From Rubrivirga sp. SAORIC476 (GTDB taxonomy: Bacteria > Bacteroidota > Rhodothermia > Rhodothermales > Rubricoccaceae), in assembly GCF_002283555.1 (NCBI RefSeq), contig NZ_MVOI01000006.1, forward strand, positions 638,040 through 702,039: a stretch of 64,000 bases of DNA, written 5' to 3'. Positions 17,496 through 28,693 of the stretch are shown piece by piece; position 1 is the first letter of the stretch, and each line of letters begins with the position of its first letter. Both the position numbers and the translations under genes were made by a program. The notes below the pieces were generated by a model. The model was given only the letters and a program-made list of their open reading frames with translations, was not told the DNA's origin and did no database searches.

Positions 17496-20150
17496 ATGCC
17501 CGCGCCCCCGGACCGCCGCCAGCAGGTCGATGCGGTGTTTGCCGAGGCCGTCGACCTGCCGCCGGGCGACCGGGCGGCCTTCCTCGCCCGCGCCTGCCCG
17601 GATGCCGGGATGCGCGCCGAGGTGGAGGCCATGCTGGCCGCCGACGCCCAGGCCGACGCCTTCTTCGCCGATGCCGCCCTCCACCTCGCCGACGTCGCCG
17701 AGGAACTCACCGCGCGTCCGCCCGAGCGGGCCGGGCCGTGGCGCCTCGGTCGTCTGCTGGGCCGCGGCGGGATGGGCGAGGTCTACCGCGCCGAGCGCGC
17801 CGACGCGGACGCCCCCGGCGGCTTCGCGCAGCAGGCGGCCGTCAAGCTGGTGCAGCCCGGGCTCGCGCCGGGGCTCGTGGCTCGCTTCCACGCCGAACGG
17901 CGCATCCTGGCCGGGCTCGACCACCCCGGCATCGCCCGGTTGCTGGACGGAGGGACCGCCAGCGACGGGCGGCCGTACCTCGCGATGGACCTCGTGGAGG
18001 GGGAGCCGATCACGACCTACTGCGACCGCCACCGCCTCGGCGTGGACGCGCGGCTGGCGCTGTTCGAAGCCGTGTGCGACGCCGTCGCCTACGCCCACCG
18101 GCGGCTGGTCGTCCACCGGGACCTGAAGCCGGCCAACGTGCTCGTCTCCAACACGCCGGACGGCCCGCGTGTGACGCTGCTCGACTTCGGCGTCGCTCGC
18201 CTGCTGGACGATGAGCGCGACGCGACGCGGACGGTCCTGCACGCGCTCACTCCGGAATACGCCGCCCCCGAGCAACTCCGCGGCGACCTCCCGACGACAG
18301 CCACCGACGTGTATGCGCTCGGCGTGCTCCTCTACGAACTGCTCGCCGGGCAGCGACCCTTCCGGCTCCCGTCCCGTCTCGCCGCCGAGGCGGCGCGGGT
18401 CGTGCTGGACGAGCGGCCGACCGACCCCAGCGTGGCCGTCCGCCAGACGACCGTGTCGCCGAAGGGACACCCCCCGGCGACCACGCCCGACGCCATCGCG
18501 GAGGCTCGGGCGACGCGTCCGGACCGGCTCCACCGGCGCCTCCGTGGCGACCTCGACCGGATCGCTCAGGTCGCGCTCCGCAAGGAGCCCGCGCGGCGGT
18601 ATGCGTCGGCCGAGGCCCTCGGGCGCGATGTGCGGCGCCACCTGGAGGGGCTGCCGGTGGAGGCCCGGCCGGCGTCGGTCGCGTACCGGGTCGGGCGGTT
18701 CGTGCGTCGCCACCGCGGGGCCGTGGCGGCGGCGGTGCTGGGCGTGCTGGGACTCGCCGGGTGGGCCGCCACGGCGACGGCCCAGCGGGCGCGCATCGCC
18801 ACCGAGCGGGACCGCGCCGAGCGGTTCGCGGACGTGCTGGAGACGCTCTTCACCGAGGCCAACCCCTACGCCGACGACGCCGACCGACTCACCGCGGCGA
18901 CGCCGCTCGGGGACGCCCTCCACGCCTCTGCCCGACGCGTCGAGGCGGACCTCGCCGCCGACCCCGAGGCGCGGTTCCGCCTCCTGGCCTCCATCGGGGG
19001 CTCGCTGGCGGGCATCGGCGCGGACTCGCTCGCGGCGGACGTCTTCGCGACCAACCGCCGCCTCGCCACCGCCGCCTTCGGCCCCGACGACGCGCGGACC
19101 ATCCGGGCGCTGCGCGACGAGGGCGCCCACCTCGGGGAGACCGCCGACACACCCGCCGACCGGGCACGCGCCGACACGCTCCTGCGCCGCGCGCTAATGC
19201 GCTCCGAGCGAGTCCACGGCGCGACGGCCCGGGAGACCGGCGAGGCGGCCATCGACCTGGCGACGTTCGTGAAGGACGAGGGAGAGATCGAGGACGCCGA
19301 GCGACTCGCAGCCCGCGGGGTGTCCATCGCCCGGCGCCACCGGCCCGAGGCGGACCTGGCGACGGCGCTCATGATCCACGCGCTCATCCTCGGCCAGCGT
19401 GGGGACGCCGCCGCGGCCTGGGAGGCGGCCCGGGAGGCGGCCGAGATCGCCCGCGCCGAGCGCCCCGACGACAGCGCGAACCTGATCTCGGTGCTGGCGA
19501 ACGCGGCTACCGCGGCCGAGGCGGCCGGAGCCCCCGAGCAGGCGCTCGCGCTCGAACGGGAGGCGGCAGCGCTCGCCCACGACCGGCTCGGGCCCAGCCA
19601 CCCGACCACCCTCACCGTCCGCGCAAACCTCGCGACGACGCTCGCGGGCCTCGACCGCTACGCCGAGGCGGAGGCGGAGCACCGGGCCGTCCTCGACCAG
19701 CGGCTCGCCCGGGACGGGCCGCTCAGCGTCGAGGCGGCGATCTCGTTTAACCAGCTGGCGGGCGTGCTGCGGCGGGCGAGACGGCTGGACCAGGCCTCCG
19801 CCACGTACGGCCGTGCCGCGACCGCCTTCGAGGCGTCGCTCCCCGACACCCACCCGTACCGCGCCATCCCTTACGTCGCGCTGGCGTCCGTCGACGCCGA
19901 CCGCGGGCGCTTCGCCGACGCCGAGCGCCACGCCCGAGCCGCCCTCCGGCTCGCTGCCCGGTCCTTCCCGGAGGACGACCCCATCCACGGGCACGCGCGG
20001 GCGCGGCTGGGGCGCTCGCTCATCGGCCAGGGACGCCGGGCCGAGGGCGTCCGCGAACTGGACGCCGGGCTGGCACACCTCCGCTCGACCCTCCCCGCCG
20101 ACGACGAGGGGCTGGCCGAGGCGGAGGGGTGGCGCCGCGCAGGACGCTGA
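17496..20150 (+). CDS. Membrane Ser/Thr protein kinase with extracytoplasmic TPR region (kinase 1)
   Basis: 884 residues. An N-terminal helical segment of about 75 residues (RRQQVDAVFAEAVDLPPGDR) is typical of kinases paired with this sigma family. The kinase domain (82-385) is complete: glycine loop GRGGMGEV (89-96), Lys117, catalytic HRDLKPAN (207-214), DFG (230-232) and APE in YAAPEQ. A single transmembrane segment follows (about 408-428). The last 430 residues consist of TPR-like helical repeats (for example DRYAEAEAEHRAVL), predicted outside the cytoplasm. It probably senses an envelope signal and phosphorylates the adjacent sigma factor or other proteins. It shares a 61-base identical stretch with kinase 2, over the catalytic loop. 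Confidence 0.93.
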   Translation: MPAPPDRRQQVDAVFAEAVDLPPGDRAAFLARACPDAGMRAEVEAMLAADAQADAFFADAALHLADVAEELTARPPERAGPWRLGRLLGRGGMGEVYRAERADADAPGGFAQQAAVKLVQPGLAPGLVARFHAERRILAGLDHPGIARLLDGGTASDGRPYLAMDLVEGEPITTYCDRHRLGVDARLALFEAVCDAVAYAHRRLVVHRDLKPANVLVSNTPDGPRVTLLDFGVARLLDDERDATRTVLHALTPEYAAPEQLRGDLPTTATDVYALGVLLYELLAGQRPFRLPSRLAAEAARVVLDERPTDPSVAVRQTTVSPKGHPPATTPDAIAEARATRPDRLHRRLRGDLDRIAQVALRKEPARRYASAEALGRDVRRHLEGLPVEARPASVAYRVGRFVRRHRGAVAAAVLGVLGLAGWAATATAQRARIATERDRAERFADVLETLFTEANPYADDADRLTAATPLGDALHASARRVEADLAADPEARFRLLASIGGSLAGIGADSLAADVFATNRRLATAAFGPDDARTIRALRDEGAHLGETADTPADRARADTLLRRALMRSERVHGATARETGEAAIDLATFVKDEGEIEDAERLAARGVSIARRHRPEADLATALMIHALILGQRGDAAAAWEAAREAAEIARAERPDDSANLISVLANAATAAEAAGAPEQALALEREAAALAHDRLGPSHPTTLTVRANLATTLAGLDRYAEAEAEHRAVLDQRLARDGPLSVEAAISFNQLAGVLRRARRLDQASATYGRAATAFEASLPDTHPYRAIPYVALASVDADRGRFADAERHARAALRLAARSFPEDDPIHGHARARLGRSLIGQGRRAEGVRELDAGLAHLRSTLPADDEGLAEAEGWRRAGR

Positions 20151-20204
20151 GGGTCAGAGCCGGCGAGGGGCGTAGACTGCCACGGCCCGTCGCGTGCGTC
20201 TCCG

Positions 20205-22718
<2,514 letters not shown>

Positions 22719-22722
22719 CGCT

Positions 22723-22746
22723 GCCCGCCTCGGGCCGAGGGTGGGC
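22723..22746. repeat. GC palindrome of the CCGCCTCGG family (imperfect)
   Basis: GCCCGCCTCGG (22723-22733) pairs with CCGAGGGTGGGC (22735-22746) apart from one bulged base. It follows the kinase 2 stop by 4 bases and is followed by a run of seven A, not T, so it is not a classic terminator for the + strand. Confidence 0.45.
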
Positions 22747-22749
22747 GAG

Positions 22750-22774
22750 AAAAAAATCGACGGGACGTGTCGAT
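22750..22774 (-). terminator. Minus-strand intrinsic terminator-like hairpin with no matching gene
   Basis: Six-bp arms ATCGAC (22756-22761) and GTCGAT (22769-22774) with a 7-base loop. On the minus strand the hairpin is followed by seven T (22756-22750), the normal form of an intrinsic terminator. Both flanking genes read rightward, so it would end an antisense or small RNA. Confidence 0.4.
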
Positions 22775-22844
22775 CTGCGTCATGCCCGTTCGTCGGGTGG
22801 ATAGAGTGGGGGAGAGCCCCCCGCCGTCCCAGACCCTCCCGACG

Positions 22845-23651
22845 ATGCGCTTCATGATTTTCCGCAAGGCCGACGCCCAGACCGAGGCCGGCCTGCTTCC
22901 CTCGACCGACCTCCTGACGGCCATGACGGCCTACAACGAGTCCCTCTCCCGCGCGGGCGTGCTGCTGGCGGGCGAGGGCCTCAAGCCCTCCGCCGAGGGC
23001 GTCCGCTACCACTACACCGGCGGCGAGGCCACCGTCACCGACGGCCCGTTCGCCGAGACCAAGGAACTCGTGGCCGGCTTCACCACGATCCAGGCGCGCT
23101 CGCTCGACGAGGCCGTCGCCTGGGCTCGCCGCTGGCCCGCCGAGGACGGCGACGTGACGCTGGAGGTCCGCCAGGTGCACGAGCCGGTCCCCTCGTTCGG
23201 CACTCCGGACCCCGCCCGGCGCCAGTTCATCGCCATCTGGAGCGCTCCGCCTCAGGCCGAGACCCAGACCGAGCCGTCGGCTGAGATGCAGCAGGCCATG
23301 GGCCAGCTCATGGCCGACACTGCGGCGGCGGGCGTCCTGCTCGAAGCGGGCGGGCTGCTCCCGTCGGCGGTCGGGGCGCGGGTCGTGTTCGAGGACGGGA
23401 CGCCGACCGTCGTGGACGGGCCGTTCTCGGAGTCGAAGGAGGTCATCGGCGGGTACGCCGTCTACCAGGCCGACTCGCTGGAGGCCCTCCGCCCGTGGTC
23501 CGAGCGGTTCGGCCGGGTCGTCGGCGACGGCACGAGCGAGATCCGACCGGTCTACGGGGCCGAGGACTTCGGCGAGGCCTTCACGCCGGAGCTCCAGGCA
23601 CAGGAGGACCGCCTCCGCGCCGAGGCCGCCGCTCGTACCCAGACTGACTGA
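22845..23651 (+). CDS. Tandem YCII/DGPF-domain protein of an ECF42-type cassette
   Basis: 268 residues from the ATG at 22845 (MRFMIFRKAD). Two YCII-related (DGPF) domains lie in one chain. The first has LAGEGLKPSAEGVRY and TDGPFAETKE (DGPF 66-69); the second has LEAGGLLPSAVGARV and VDGPFSESKE (DGPF 191-194). Most DGPF proteins have one domain of about 120 residues, so this is a fused or duplicated form. Genes of this kind are the usual partners of ECF42 sigma factors, and one follows here after a VOC gene. The enzymatic role is unknown; YCII domains have been proposed to have small-molecule catalytic activity. Confidence 0.88.
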   Translation: MRFMIFRKADAQTEAGLLPSTDLLTAMTAYNESLSRAGVLLAGEGLKPSAEGVRYHYTGGEATVTDGPFAETKELVAGFTTIQARSLDEAVAWARRWPAEDGDVTLEVRQVHEPVPSFGTPDPARRQFIAIWSAPPQAETQTEPSAEMQQAMGQLMADTAAAGVLLEAGGLLPSAVGARVVFEDGTPTVVDGPFSESKEVIGGYAVYQADSLEALRPWSERFGRVVGDGTSEIRPVYGAEDFGEAFTPELQAQEDRLRAEAAARTQTD

Positions 23652-23803
23652 TCCGCGACTGGGGTGGGAAGCGGGGATGTCACTGCCGTCCGCGTTCCTT
23701 TCGACCCGAGACCCGCGTCGGTCCGATCCGGCACGTGACGCGGGTCCAGCCGAGGGGCACGGACCCCTCGGCACGCAGCGCCCCGTTTCCACCCCTTCGA
23801 CTC

Positions 23804-24181
23804 ATGAGCCAACTCGTCTACTTCGAAATCCAGGCCGACGACCCCGAGGCCACCGCGACGTTCTACGCTGAGGTCTTCGGCTGGACCGCCGAGCGCGACC
23901 CGGCGCTCCCCATCCCGTACTGGCGCATCGAGGCCCACGGGATGCGCGGCGGCATTCTCCAGCGCCCGGCGCCCGTACCGGCGGGTTCACACGGCACGAA
24001 CGCGTACGTCTGCTCCTTCGAGGTCGCGGACTTCGATGTCACGGCGGAGGCCATCCAGGCGCGCGGCGGGCGCGTGGCGATGGACAAGTTTGCCATCCCC
24101 GGCGTGTGCTGGCAGGGCTACTTCCTCGACCCAGCGGTCAACACGTTCGGCCTCGTCCAGCCCGACCCCGAGGCGGCGTGA
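23804..24181 (+). CDS. VOC-family (glyoxalase/bleomycin-resistance-like) protein
   Basis: 125 residues from the ATG at 23804. The two-module VOC pattern is clear: VYFEIQADDPEATATFYAEVFGW at the start, then YVCSFEVADFDVTAEAIQARGGRV and YFLDPAVNTFGLVQPD. The usual metal-ligand positions are not all obvious, so it may be a binding protein or an enzyme on a small molecule. Its TGA overlaps the GTG of the sigma factor gene (GTGA), so the two are translationally coupled and the protein is probably a functional part of the ECF42-type cassette. Confidence 0.88.
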   Translation: MSQLVYFEIQADDPEATATFYAEVFGWTAERDPALPIPYWRIEAHGMRGGILQRPAPVPAGSHGTNAYVCSFEVADFDVTAEAIQARGGRVAMDKFAIPGVCWQGYFLDPAVNTFGLVQPDPEAA

Positions 24182-25446
24182 CCGACGCCGAGCCCTCCGC
24201 TGAGGCGGTCCGCGCGGCCGTCGAGACCACGTGGCGGCTGGAGTCCGCCCAGCTGATCGCGACGCTGGTGCGGCTGACCGGCGACCTTGGCGCGGCCGAG
24301 GATCTCGCCCACGACGCCCTCGTGGCGGCCCTCGAATCGTGGCCCACGACCGGCATCCCGCAGAGCCCGGGCGCGTGGCTCACCACGACGGCCCGGCGCC
24401 GCGCGCTCGACGCCCTCCGCCGCGCGCCGATGCTGGACCGCGCCCACGCCGAGATCGCCCGCGACCACGAGGTGCCCGACGCCGCCGCCGATCTCCACGA
24501 CGCCCTCGACGACCCCGTGGGCGACGACCTCCTGCGGCTCGTGTTCACGACCTGCCACCCGGCGCTGAGCACCGAGGCGCGCGTCGCGCTCACGTTGCGC
24601 CTGTTCGGCGGCCTCACCACCGACGAGATCGCCCGCGCCTTCCTCACGCCCGTGCCGACGGTCGCCCAGCGCATCGTGCGCGCCAAGAAGACCCTCCGCG
24701 ACCTCGGGGCGCCGTTCGAGGTGCCGCGCGCCGCCGACCTGCCCGCCCGGCTCGCCGACGTGCTGCGCGTGGTCTACCTCGTCTTCAACGAGGGCTACAC
24801 GGCCACCTCGGGCGACGACTGGGCGCGGCCGGCACTCTGCGAGGACGCCCTCCGCCTCGGCCGCGTCCTCGCCGCGCTCCTGCCCGACGAGCCGGAGGTC
24901 CACGGCTTGGTCTCACTCATGGAGGTCCAGGCGTCGCGCCTCCCCGCGCGCGTCGGCTCCGACGGCGAGCCGGTGCTGCTGATGGACCAGGACCGGTCGC
25001 GGTGGGACGGCCTGCTCGTCCGCCGCGGGCTGGCGGCGCTGGACCGGGGCGCCGCACTCGCAGGCGGAGCGCCCGGCCCGTACCTCCTCCAGGCCGCGAT
25101 CGCCGCCTGCCACGCCCGCGCGCGGGCGTCCACCGATACCGACTGGGCCGAGATCGCGGCGCTCTACGCAGCCCTCTACGCGATCCACCCGTCCCCCGTG
25201 GTGGAGCTGAACCGGGCCGTCGCGGTCTCCTTCGCCGAGGGGCCCGCCGCCGGACTGGCCCTCGCCGACGCCCTGGCCGAGTCGGGCACCCTCGACGGCT
25301 ACCACCTCCTTGACGCCGTCCGCGGCGACCTGCTGGACAGGCTCGGCCGGGCCGACGAGGCGCGCGCCGCCTTCGAGGCCGCCGCGGCCCTCACCCGCAA
25401 CGAGCGCGAGCGGACGCTCCTCCTCGACCGGGCCGCCCGCCTCTGA
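24178..25446 (+). CDS. ECF42-type RNA polymerase sigma factor with C-terminal TPR-like extension
   Basis: 422 residues from the GTG at 24178, which overlaps the preceding stop. Region 2 is at 10-80 (ESAQLIATLVRLTGDLGAAEDLAHDALVAALESW, GAWLTTTARRRALDALRR). Region 4 is at 120-175 (LSTEARVALTLRLFGGLTTDEIARAFLTPVPTVAQRIVRAKK). A 240-residue helical extension follows (YLVFNEGYTATSGDD, LMDQDRSRWDGLLV, AIHPSPVVELNRAVAVSFAEG), the hallmark of the ECF42/COG4941 group. In that group the extension, rather than an anti-sigma factor, is thought to be needed for activity, and the target is usually the neighbouring DGPF gene. That fits the order seen here. Confidence 0.93.
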   Translation: MTDAEPSAEAVRAAVETTWRLESAQLIATLVRLTGDLGAAEDLAHDALVAALESWPTTGIPQSPGAWLTTTARRRALDALRRAPMLDRAHAEIARDHEVPDAAADLHDALDDPVGDDLLRLVFTTCHPALSTEARVALTLRLFGGLTTDEIARAFLTPVPTVAQRIVRAKKTLRDLGAPFEVPRAADLPARLADVLRVVYLVFNEGYTATSGDDWARPALCEDALRLGRVLAALLPDEPEVHGLVSLMEVQASRLPARVGSDGEPVLLMDQDRSRWDGLLVRRGLAALDRGAALAGGAPGPYLLQAAIAACHARARASTDTDWAEIAALYAALYAIHPSPVVELNRAVAVSFAEGPAAGLALADALAESGTLDGYHLLDAVRGDLLDRLGRADEARAAFEAAAALTRNERERTLLLDRAARL

Positions 25447-25451
25447 CCCTC

Positions 25452-25471
25452 CCGCCTCGGCGCCGAGGCGG
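25452..25471. terminator. 20-base perfect palindrome after the sigma factor gene
   Basis: CCGCCTCGGC (25452-25461) is followed directly by its exact reverse complement (25462-25471). In RNA it would form an 8-bp stem with a GCGC loop. It begins 6 bases past the stop at 25446. No T-run. Confidence 0.5.
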
Positions 25472-25549
25472 ACGGGGTCATGGTTCACACACGCGACGCG
25501 CCTCTGTCGCTCGCCCGGGCGAGCTTGAGCGACCCTCTTGCCGCCCGCG

Positions 25550-26992
25550 ATGACCTCTCCTGCCACCCCCGAGGCCGACGGGTCCGATCCCTCCGCGCCC
25601 GACGCACCGCGGTCGCTGGGGCGCGAGATGCTCGCCGCCCTCCGGGGGACGGCCCGCGACTACACCGAGGGGCCCATCGGGACGGCGCTGCTGCTGCTGG
25701 CCGTCCCGATGGTGCTGGAGATGGTCATGGAGTCCGTCTTCGCCGTCGTGGACGTGTACTGGGTCGCGTCGCTCGGCGCCCCCGCCGTCGCGGCCGTCGG
25801 GCTGACCGAGTCCGTCCTGTCGCTGATGTACGCCGTCGCGATGGGGTTGTCGATGGCGGCCACGGCCGTCGTCTCCCGGCGGATCGGGGAGAAGGACCCC
25901 GACGGCGCGGCGCGGGCGGCGGTGCAGGCGGTCGCGGTGGCGGCCGCGGCCTCCATCCCGTTCGCCGTCGTCGGCATCTGGTACAGCGACGGCCTGCTGA
26001 CGCTGATGGGCGCCGACGCCGAGACGGCGGCCGTCGGCGCGGGCTACATGGCCTGGATGCTGGGCGGCAACGCCGTCATCATGCTGCTGTTCGTGCTCAA
26101 CGCCGTCTTCCGGGGCGCGGGCGACGCGGCCATTGCGATGCGCGTGCTGTGGCTGGCCAACGGCATCAACCTGATCCTCGACCCGATGCTGATCTTCGGC
26201 TGGGGGCCGTTCCCGGAGTGGGGCGTCACCGGCGCGGCCATCGCCACCACCATCGGCCGGGGGATCGCGGTGCTCGTCCAACTGATCGTGCTGCTGCGCG
26301 GGAGCCAGCACCTCCGCGTCCTCGCCCGCCACCTCCGCCTCCAGGCCGACGTGATGGACCGCATCGTGCGGACCTCCCTCGGCGGGATCGCGCAGTTCGG
26401 CGTCGCCACCACGTCGTGGGTCTTCCTGGTCCGCATCGTGGCCGAGTTCGGGGCAGACTCGCTGGCGGGCTACACCATCGCCATCCGCATCTTTCTGTTC
26501 ACGCTGCTCCCCGCGTGGGGGCTGGCGAACGCCGCGGCGACGCTGGTGGGCCAGAACCTGGGCGCCGGGAAGCCCGAGCGCGCCGAGCGGTCGGTCTGGA
26601 TCGCGGGCTGGGTGACGATGGCGCTGCTCGGCCTGGTGTCGGTCGCCTACGTCGTCTGGGACGAGGCGCTCGTCCGGCTGTTCACCGACGAGGCGGGCGT
26701 GGTCGCGACGGGGGCCGAGTGCCTCCGCGTCCTCGCCTACGGGTACGTCATCTTCGCGTGGGCGATGGTGATCCCCCAGGCCTTCAACGGCGCCGGCGAC
26801 ACGCTCACGCCGACCTGGATCAACCTGGCCTGCTTCTGGGCGCTCCAGGTGCCCGTCGCGTGGGCGTTGGCGTTCCCGCTCGGGCTGGGCGAGTTGGGCG
26901 TCTACCTCTCGATTACGATCGCGAACCTCGCCGCCGCCCTCCTGGCCGCCGTCCTCTTCCGCCGCGGCACCTGGAAGGCGACGATGGTGTGA
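25550..26992 (+). CDS. MATE-family multidrug/organic cation exporter
   Basis: 480 residues from the ATG at 25550 (MTSPATPEADG); a TTG 12 bases upstream is possible but less likely. About twelve transmembrane segments are visible, starting at IGTALLLLAVPMVLEMVMESV near residue 45. The duplicated MatE layout is clear, with VSRRIGEKDPDGA in the first half and VGQNLGAGKPERAERSV in the second. It exports organic cations or drugs by Na+ or H+ antiport across the inner membrane. The substrate cannot be inferred from neighbours. Its end converges on the aspartoacylase-family gene, with a 24-base perfect palindrome in the gap. Confidence 0.92.
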   Translation: MTSPATPEADGSDPSAPDAPRSLGREMLAALRGTARDYTEGPIGTALLLLAVPMVLEMVMESVFAVVDVYWVASLGAPAVAAVGLTESVLSLMYAVAMGLSMAATAVVSRRIGEKDPDGAARAAVQAVAVAAAASIPFAVVGIWYSDGLLTLMGADAETAAVGAGYMAWMLGGNAVIMLLFVLNAVFRGAGDAAIAMRVLWLANGINLILDPMLIFGWGPFPEWGVTGAAIATTIGRGIAVLVQLIVLLRGSQHLRVLARHLRLQADVMDRIVRTSLGGIAQFGVATTSWVFLVRIVAEFGADSLAGYTIAIRIFLFTLLPAWGLANAAATLVGQNLGAGKPERAERSVWIAGWVTMALLGLVSVAYVVWDEALVRLFTDEAGVVATGAECLRVLAYGYVIFAWAMVIPQAFNGAGDTLTPTWINLACFWALQVPVAWALAFPLGLGELGVYLSITIANLAAALLAAVLFRRGTWKATMV

Positions 26993-27020
26993 GGACCGGT
27001 GTTCGGCTCCCGTCGACTGT

Positions 27021-27044
27021 GCCCGCCTCGGCGCCGAGGCGGGC
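27021..27044. terminator. 24-base perfect palindrome between convergent genes
   Basis: GCCCGCCTCGGC (27021-27032) is followed by its exact reverse complement (27033-27044). It lies in the 76-base gap between the MATE stop (26992) and the stop of the leftward gene at 27069, so it could terminate both. Confidence 0.6.
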
Positions 27045-27068
27045 CGGGTCGCCGAGGCCGCGCCCCGG

Positions 27069-28115
27069 TCAGTGATCCGCCTCCACCGGCTCCCGCCACC
27101 CCGAGAGCCGGTCCTCGTACGTCGCCAGCCGCGCCTCCGCCGTGTCCGGCGCATCCAGCCGGGCGACGTGGAACAGCGCCTCGCCCTCGTACACCAGCGG
27201 CAACTGCGTCTTGCCGATGATGAGCCCCGAGTCGCGCGACAGGACCGGCCGCGAGTGGTCGCCCAGCGGCGCCGTCAGCGTGCCCACCTGCTCGCCCTCC
27301 TCCACGAGGTCGCCGATGTCGCGCGTCATCTGGAGCGTGCCGCTCTCCTCGGCCCGCGTCCACCCGCTGCTCCGCGCGATCAGCGGCGGCACCACGCGCG
27401 TCGGCGCCGTCTTGGGCAGCATCCCGAGCCCGCGCATCACCGAGACCACCCCCCGCAGCCCGATCCGCACCGACCGCTCGTCCAGCCGCAGCGCCTCGCC
27501 GGCCTCGTAGAGCAGCACCGGCACGCCGTGCTCCAGCACCGTCTGCCGCATCGAGCCGTCGCGCAGGTTGGCGTGCAGGATCAGCGGCACCCGAAACCCG
27601 TGCGCCATCGCGACGGCGTCCTCCTGGTCCAGCGACACCCGCACCTGCGGCAGGTTCGTCCGGTTCAGCGCCCCCGTGTGGAGGTCGATCCCGTGCGTCG
27701 CGTTCGCCACCACCTCCTCCATGAACGTGTGCGCCAGCCGCGACGCCATCGACCCGGTCGGCGAGCCGGGAAACGAGCGGTTCAGGTCGCGCCGGTCGGG
27801 CAGGTACCGCGACCGCGCCGTGTAGCCGTACACGTTCACCACCGGCACCGCGATCAACGTCCCGCGGAGGTGCTTCAGCAACCGCAGCCCCAGCAGCCGC
27901 CGGATGATCTCGACGCCCAGGATCTCGTCGCCGTGGATCGCCGCCGACACGAACAGCCGCGGCCCGTCGCGCCGGCCCCGCACCACGTGGACGGGCATCG
28001 CCATCGCCGCGAGCGTGTAGAGCGGTGCGATGGGGAGGCGGATCGTCCGCCGCGTCCCGCGCGGGATCTCGGCGCCGCCGATGACAAGGGGCTCGGGCAG
28101 GGGGGAGGGGGTCAT
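27069..28115 (-). CDS. Succinylglutamate desuccinylase/aspartoacylase-family zinc hydrolase
   Basis: 348 residues. M14-type zinc ligands are present: His61 and Glu64 in AAIHGDE, and His146 in GIDLHTG. The likely catalytic Glu204 is in LLYEAGE. Arg residues in DRRDLNRSFPG (108-117) match the substrate-binding motif of this family. A C-terminal beta domain (ESGTLQMTRDIGDLVEEGEQVGTL) is typical of the longer AstE-like group. Such enzymes hydrolyse N-acyl amino acids; members of this subgroup often sit beside rimK, but no rimK is in this window. The substrate is therefore open. Confidence 0.88.
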   Translation of the reverse strand: MTPSPLPEPLVIGGAEIPRGTRRTIRLPIAPLYTLAAMAMPVHVVRGRRDGPRLFVSAAIHGDEILGVEIIRRLLGLRLLKHLRGTLIAVPVVNVYGYTARSRYLPDRRDLNRSFPGSPTGSMASRLAHTFMEEVVANATHGIDLHTGALNRTNLPQVRVSLDQEDAVAMAHGFRVPLILHANLRDGSMRQTVLEHGVPVLLYEAGEALRLDERSVRIGLRGVVSVMRGLGMLPKTAPTRVVPPLIARSSGWTRAEESGTLQMTRDIGDLVEEGEQVGTLTAPLGDHSRPVLSRDSGLIIGKTQLPLVYEGEALFHVARLDAPDTAEARLATYEDRLSGWREPVEADH

Positions 28116-28137
28116 GCCGGGAGACTACGGATCTTGC

Positions 28138-28155
28138 CGCCTCGGTGCCGAGGCG
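28138..28155. repeat. GC palindrome between divergent genes
   Basis: Arms CGCCTCGG (28138-28145) and CCGAGGCG (28148-28155) with a TG loop. It lies between two gene starts (28115 leftward, 28260 rightward), so it does not end either gene. Confidence 0.5.
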
Positions 28156-28259
28156 CGGAACCTCAGGGCCGAATCCGGTGACAGGCGCCCTCCGGCGATC
28201 GCGTACTCAGGACGGTCCCGGGGCCCAACGCCCCGCTTTCCTCCTCAGCCCCTCTCGCC

Positions 28260-28661
28260 ATGCGCCGCCTTTCCTGTGCCCTTCTCCTGCTCGCGTCCGT
28301 CGCAGGCTGCTCCTCCTCCGACCAGGCCGCCCCGGCCGTCGAAGTCGCCCAGACCGTCGATGCGACGTGGAGCACCGACGCACGCGTAGGCCGCGAGGCG
28401 ATGGGCCGGTACGCCTTCGTCTGTTCGCCGAACCCGCCCGAGAGCGACCGGGGCGCCATTGTCTGGGGCTCCGGCCCCTACACCGACGACTCGAGCGTCT
28501 GCCGGGCGGGCGTCCACGCCGGTGCCATCACCTACGCCTCCGGAGGGCGCGTCGTCATCGAGATGCGCCCAGGCCAGGAGCAGTACGTCGGGAGCGTCCG
28601 AAACGGGGTTGAGACGGAGGACTACGGATCCTGGGGGGGCAGCTTCGCCGTCGTTCGCTAA
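28260..28661 (+). CDS. LCCL-domain lipoprotein (paralogue of the gene at 16425)
   Basis: 133 residues. The lipoprotein signal MRRLSCALLLLASVAGC puts the lipobox Cys at residue 17. The LCCL domain fills the C-terminal 85 residues with the consensus well kept: VWGSGPYTDDSSVCRAG, VHAGAI, GGRVVIEM, YVGSVRNGVET and GSFAVVR. It is closer to the general LCCL consensus than the copy at 16425. Two Cys (in FVC and SVC) probably form a disulfide. It is probably an envelope-anchored binding protein; ligand unknown. It lies 32 bases upstream of the VOC gene at 28694. Confidence 0.82.
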   Translation: MRRLSCALLLLASVAGCSSSDQAAPAVEVAQTVDATWSTDARVGREAMGRYAFVCSPNPPESDRGAIVWGSGPYTDDSSVCRAGVHAGAITYASGGRVVIEMRPGQEQYVGSVRNGVETEDYGSWGGSFAVVR

Positions 28662-28693
28662 CCTCGCTGCGACTCCGCCCCTGCCCGAGCCCT

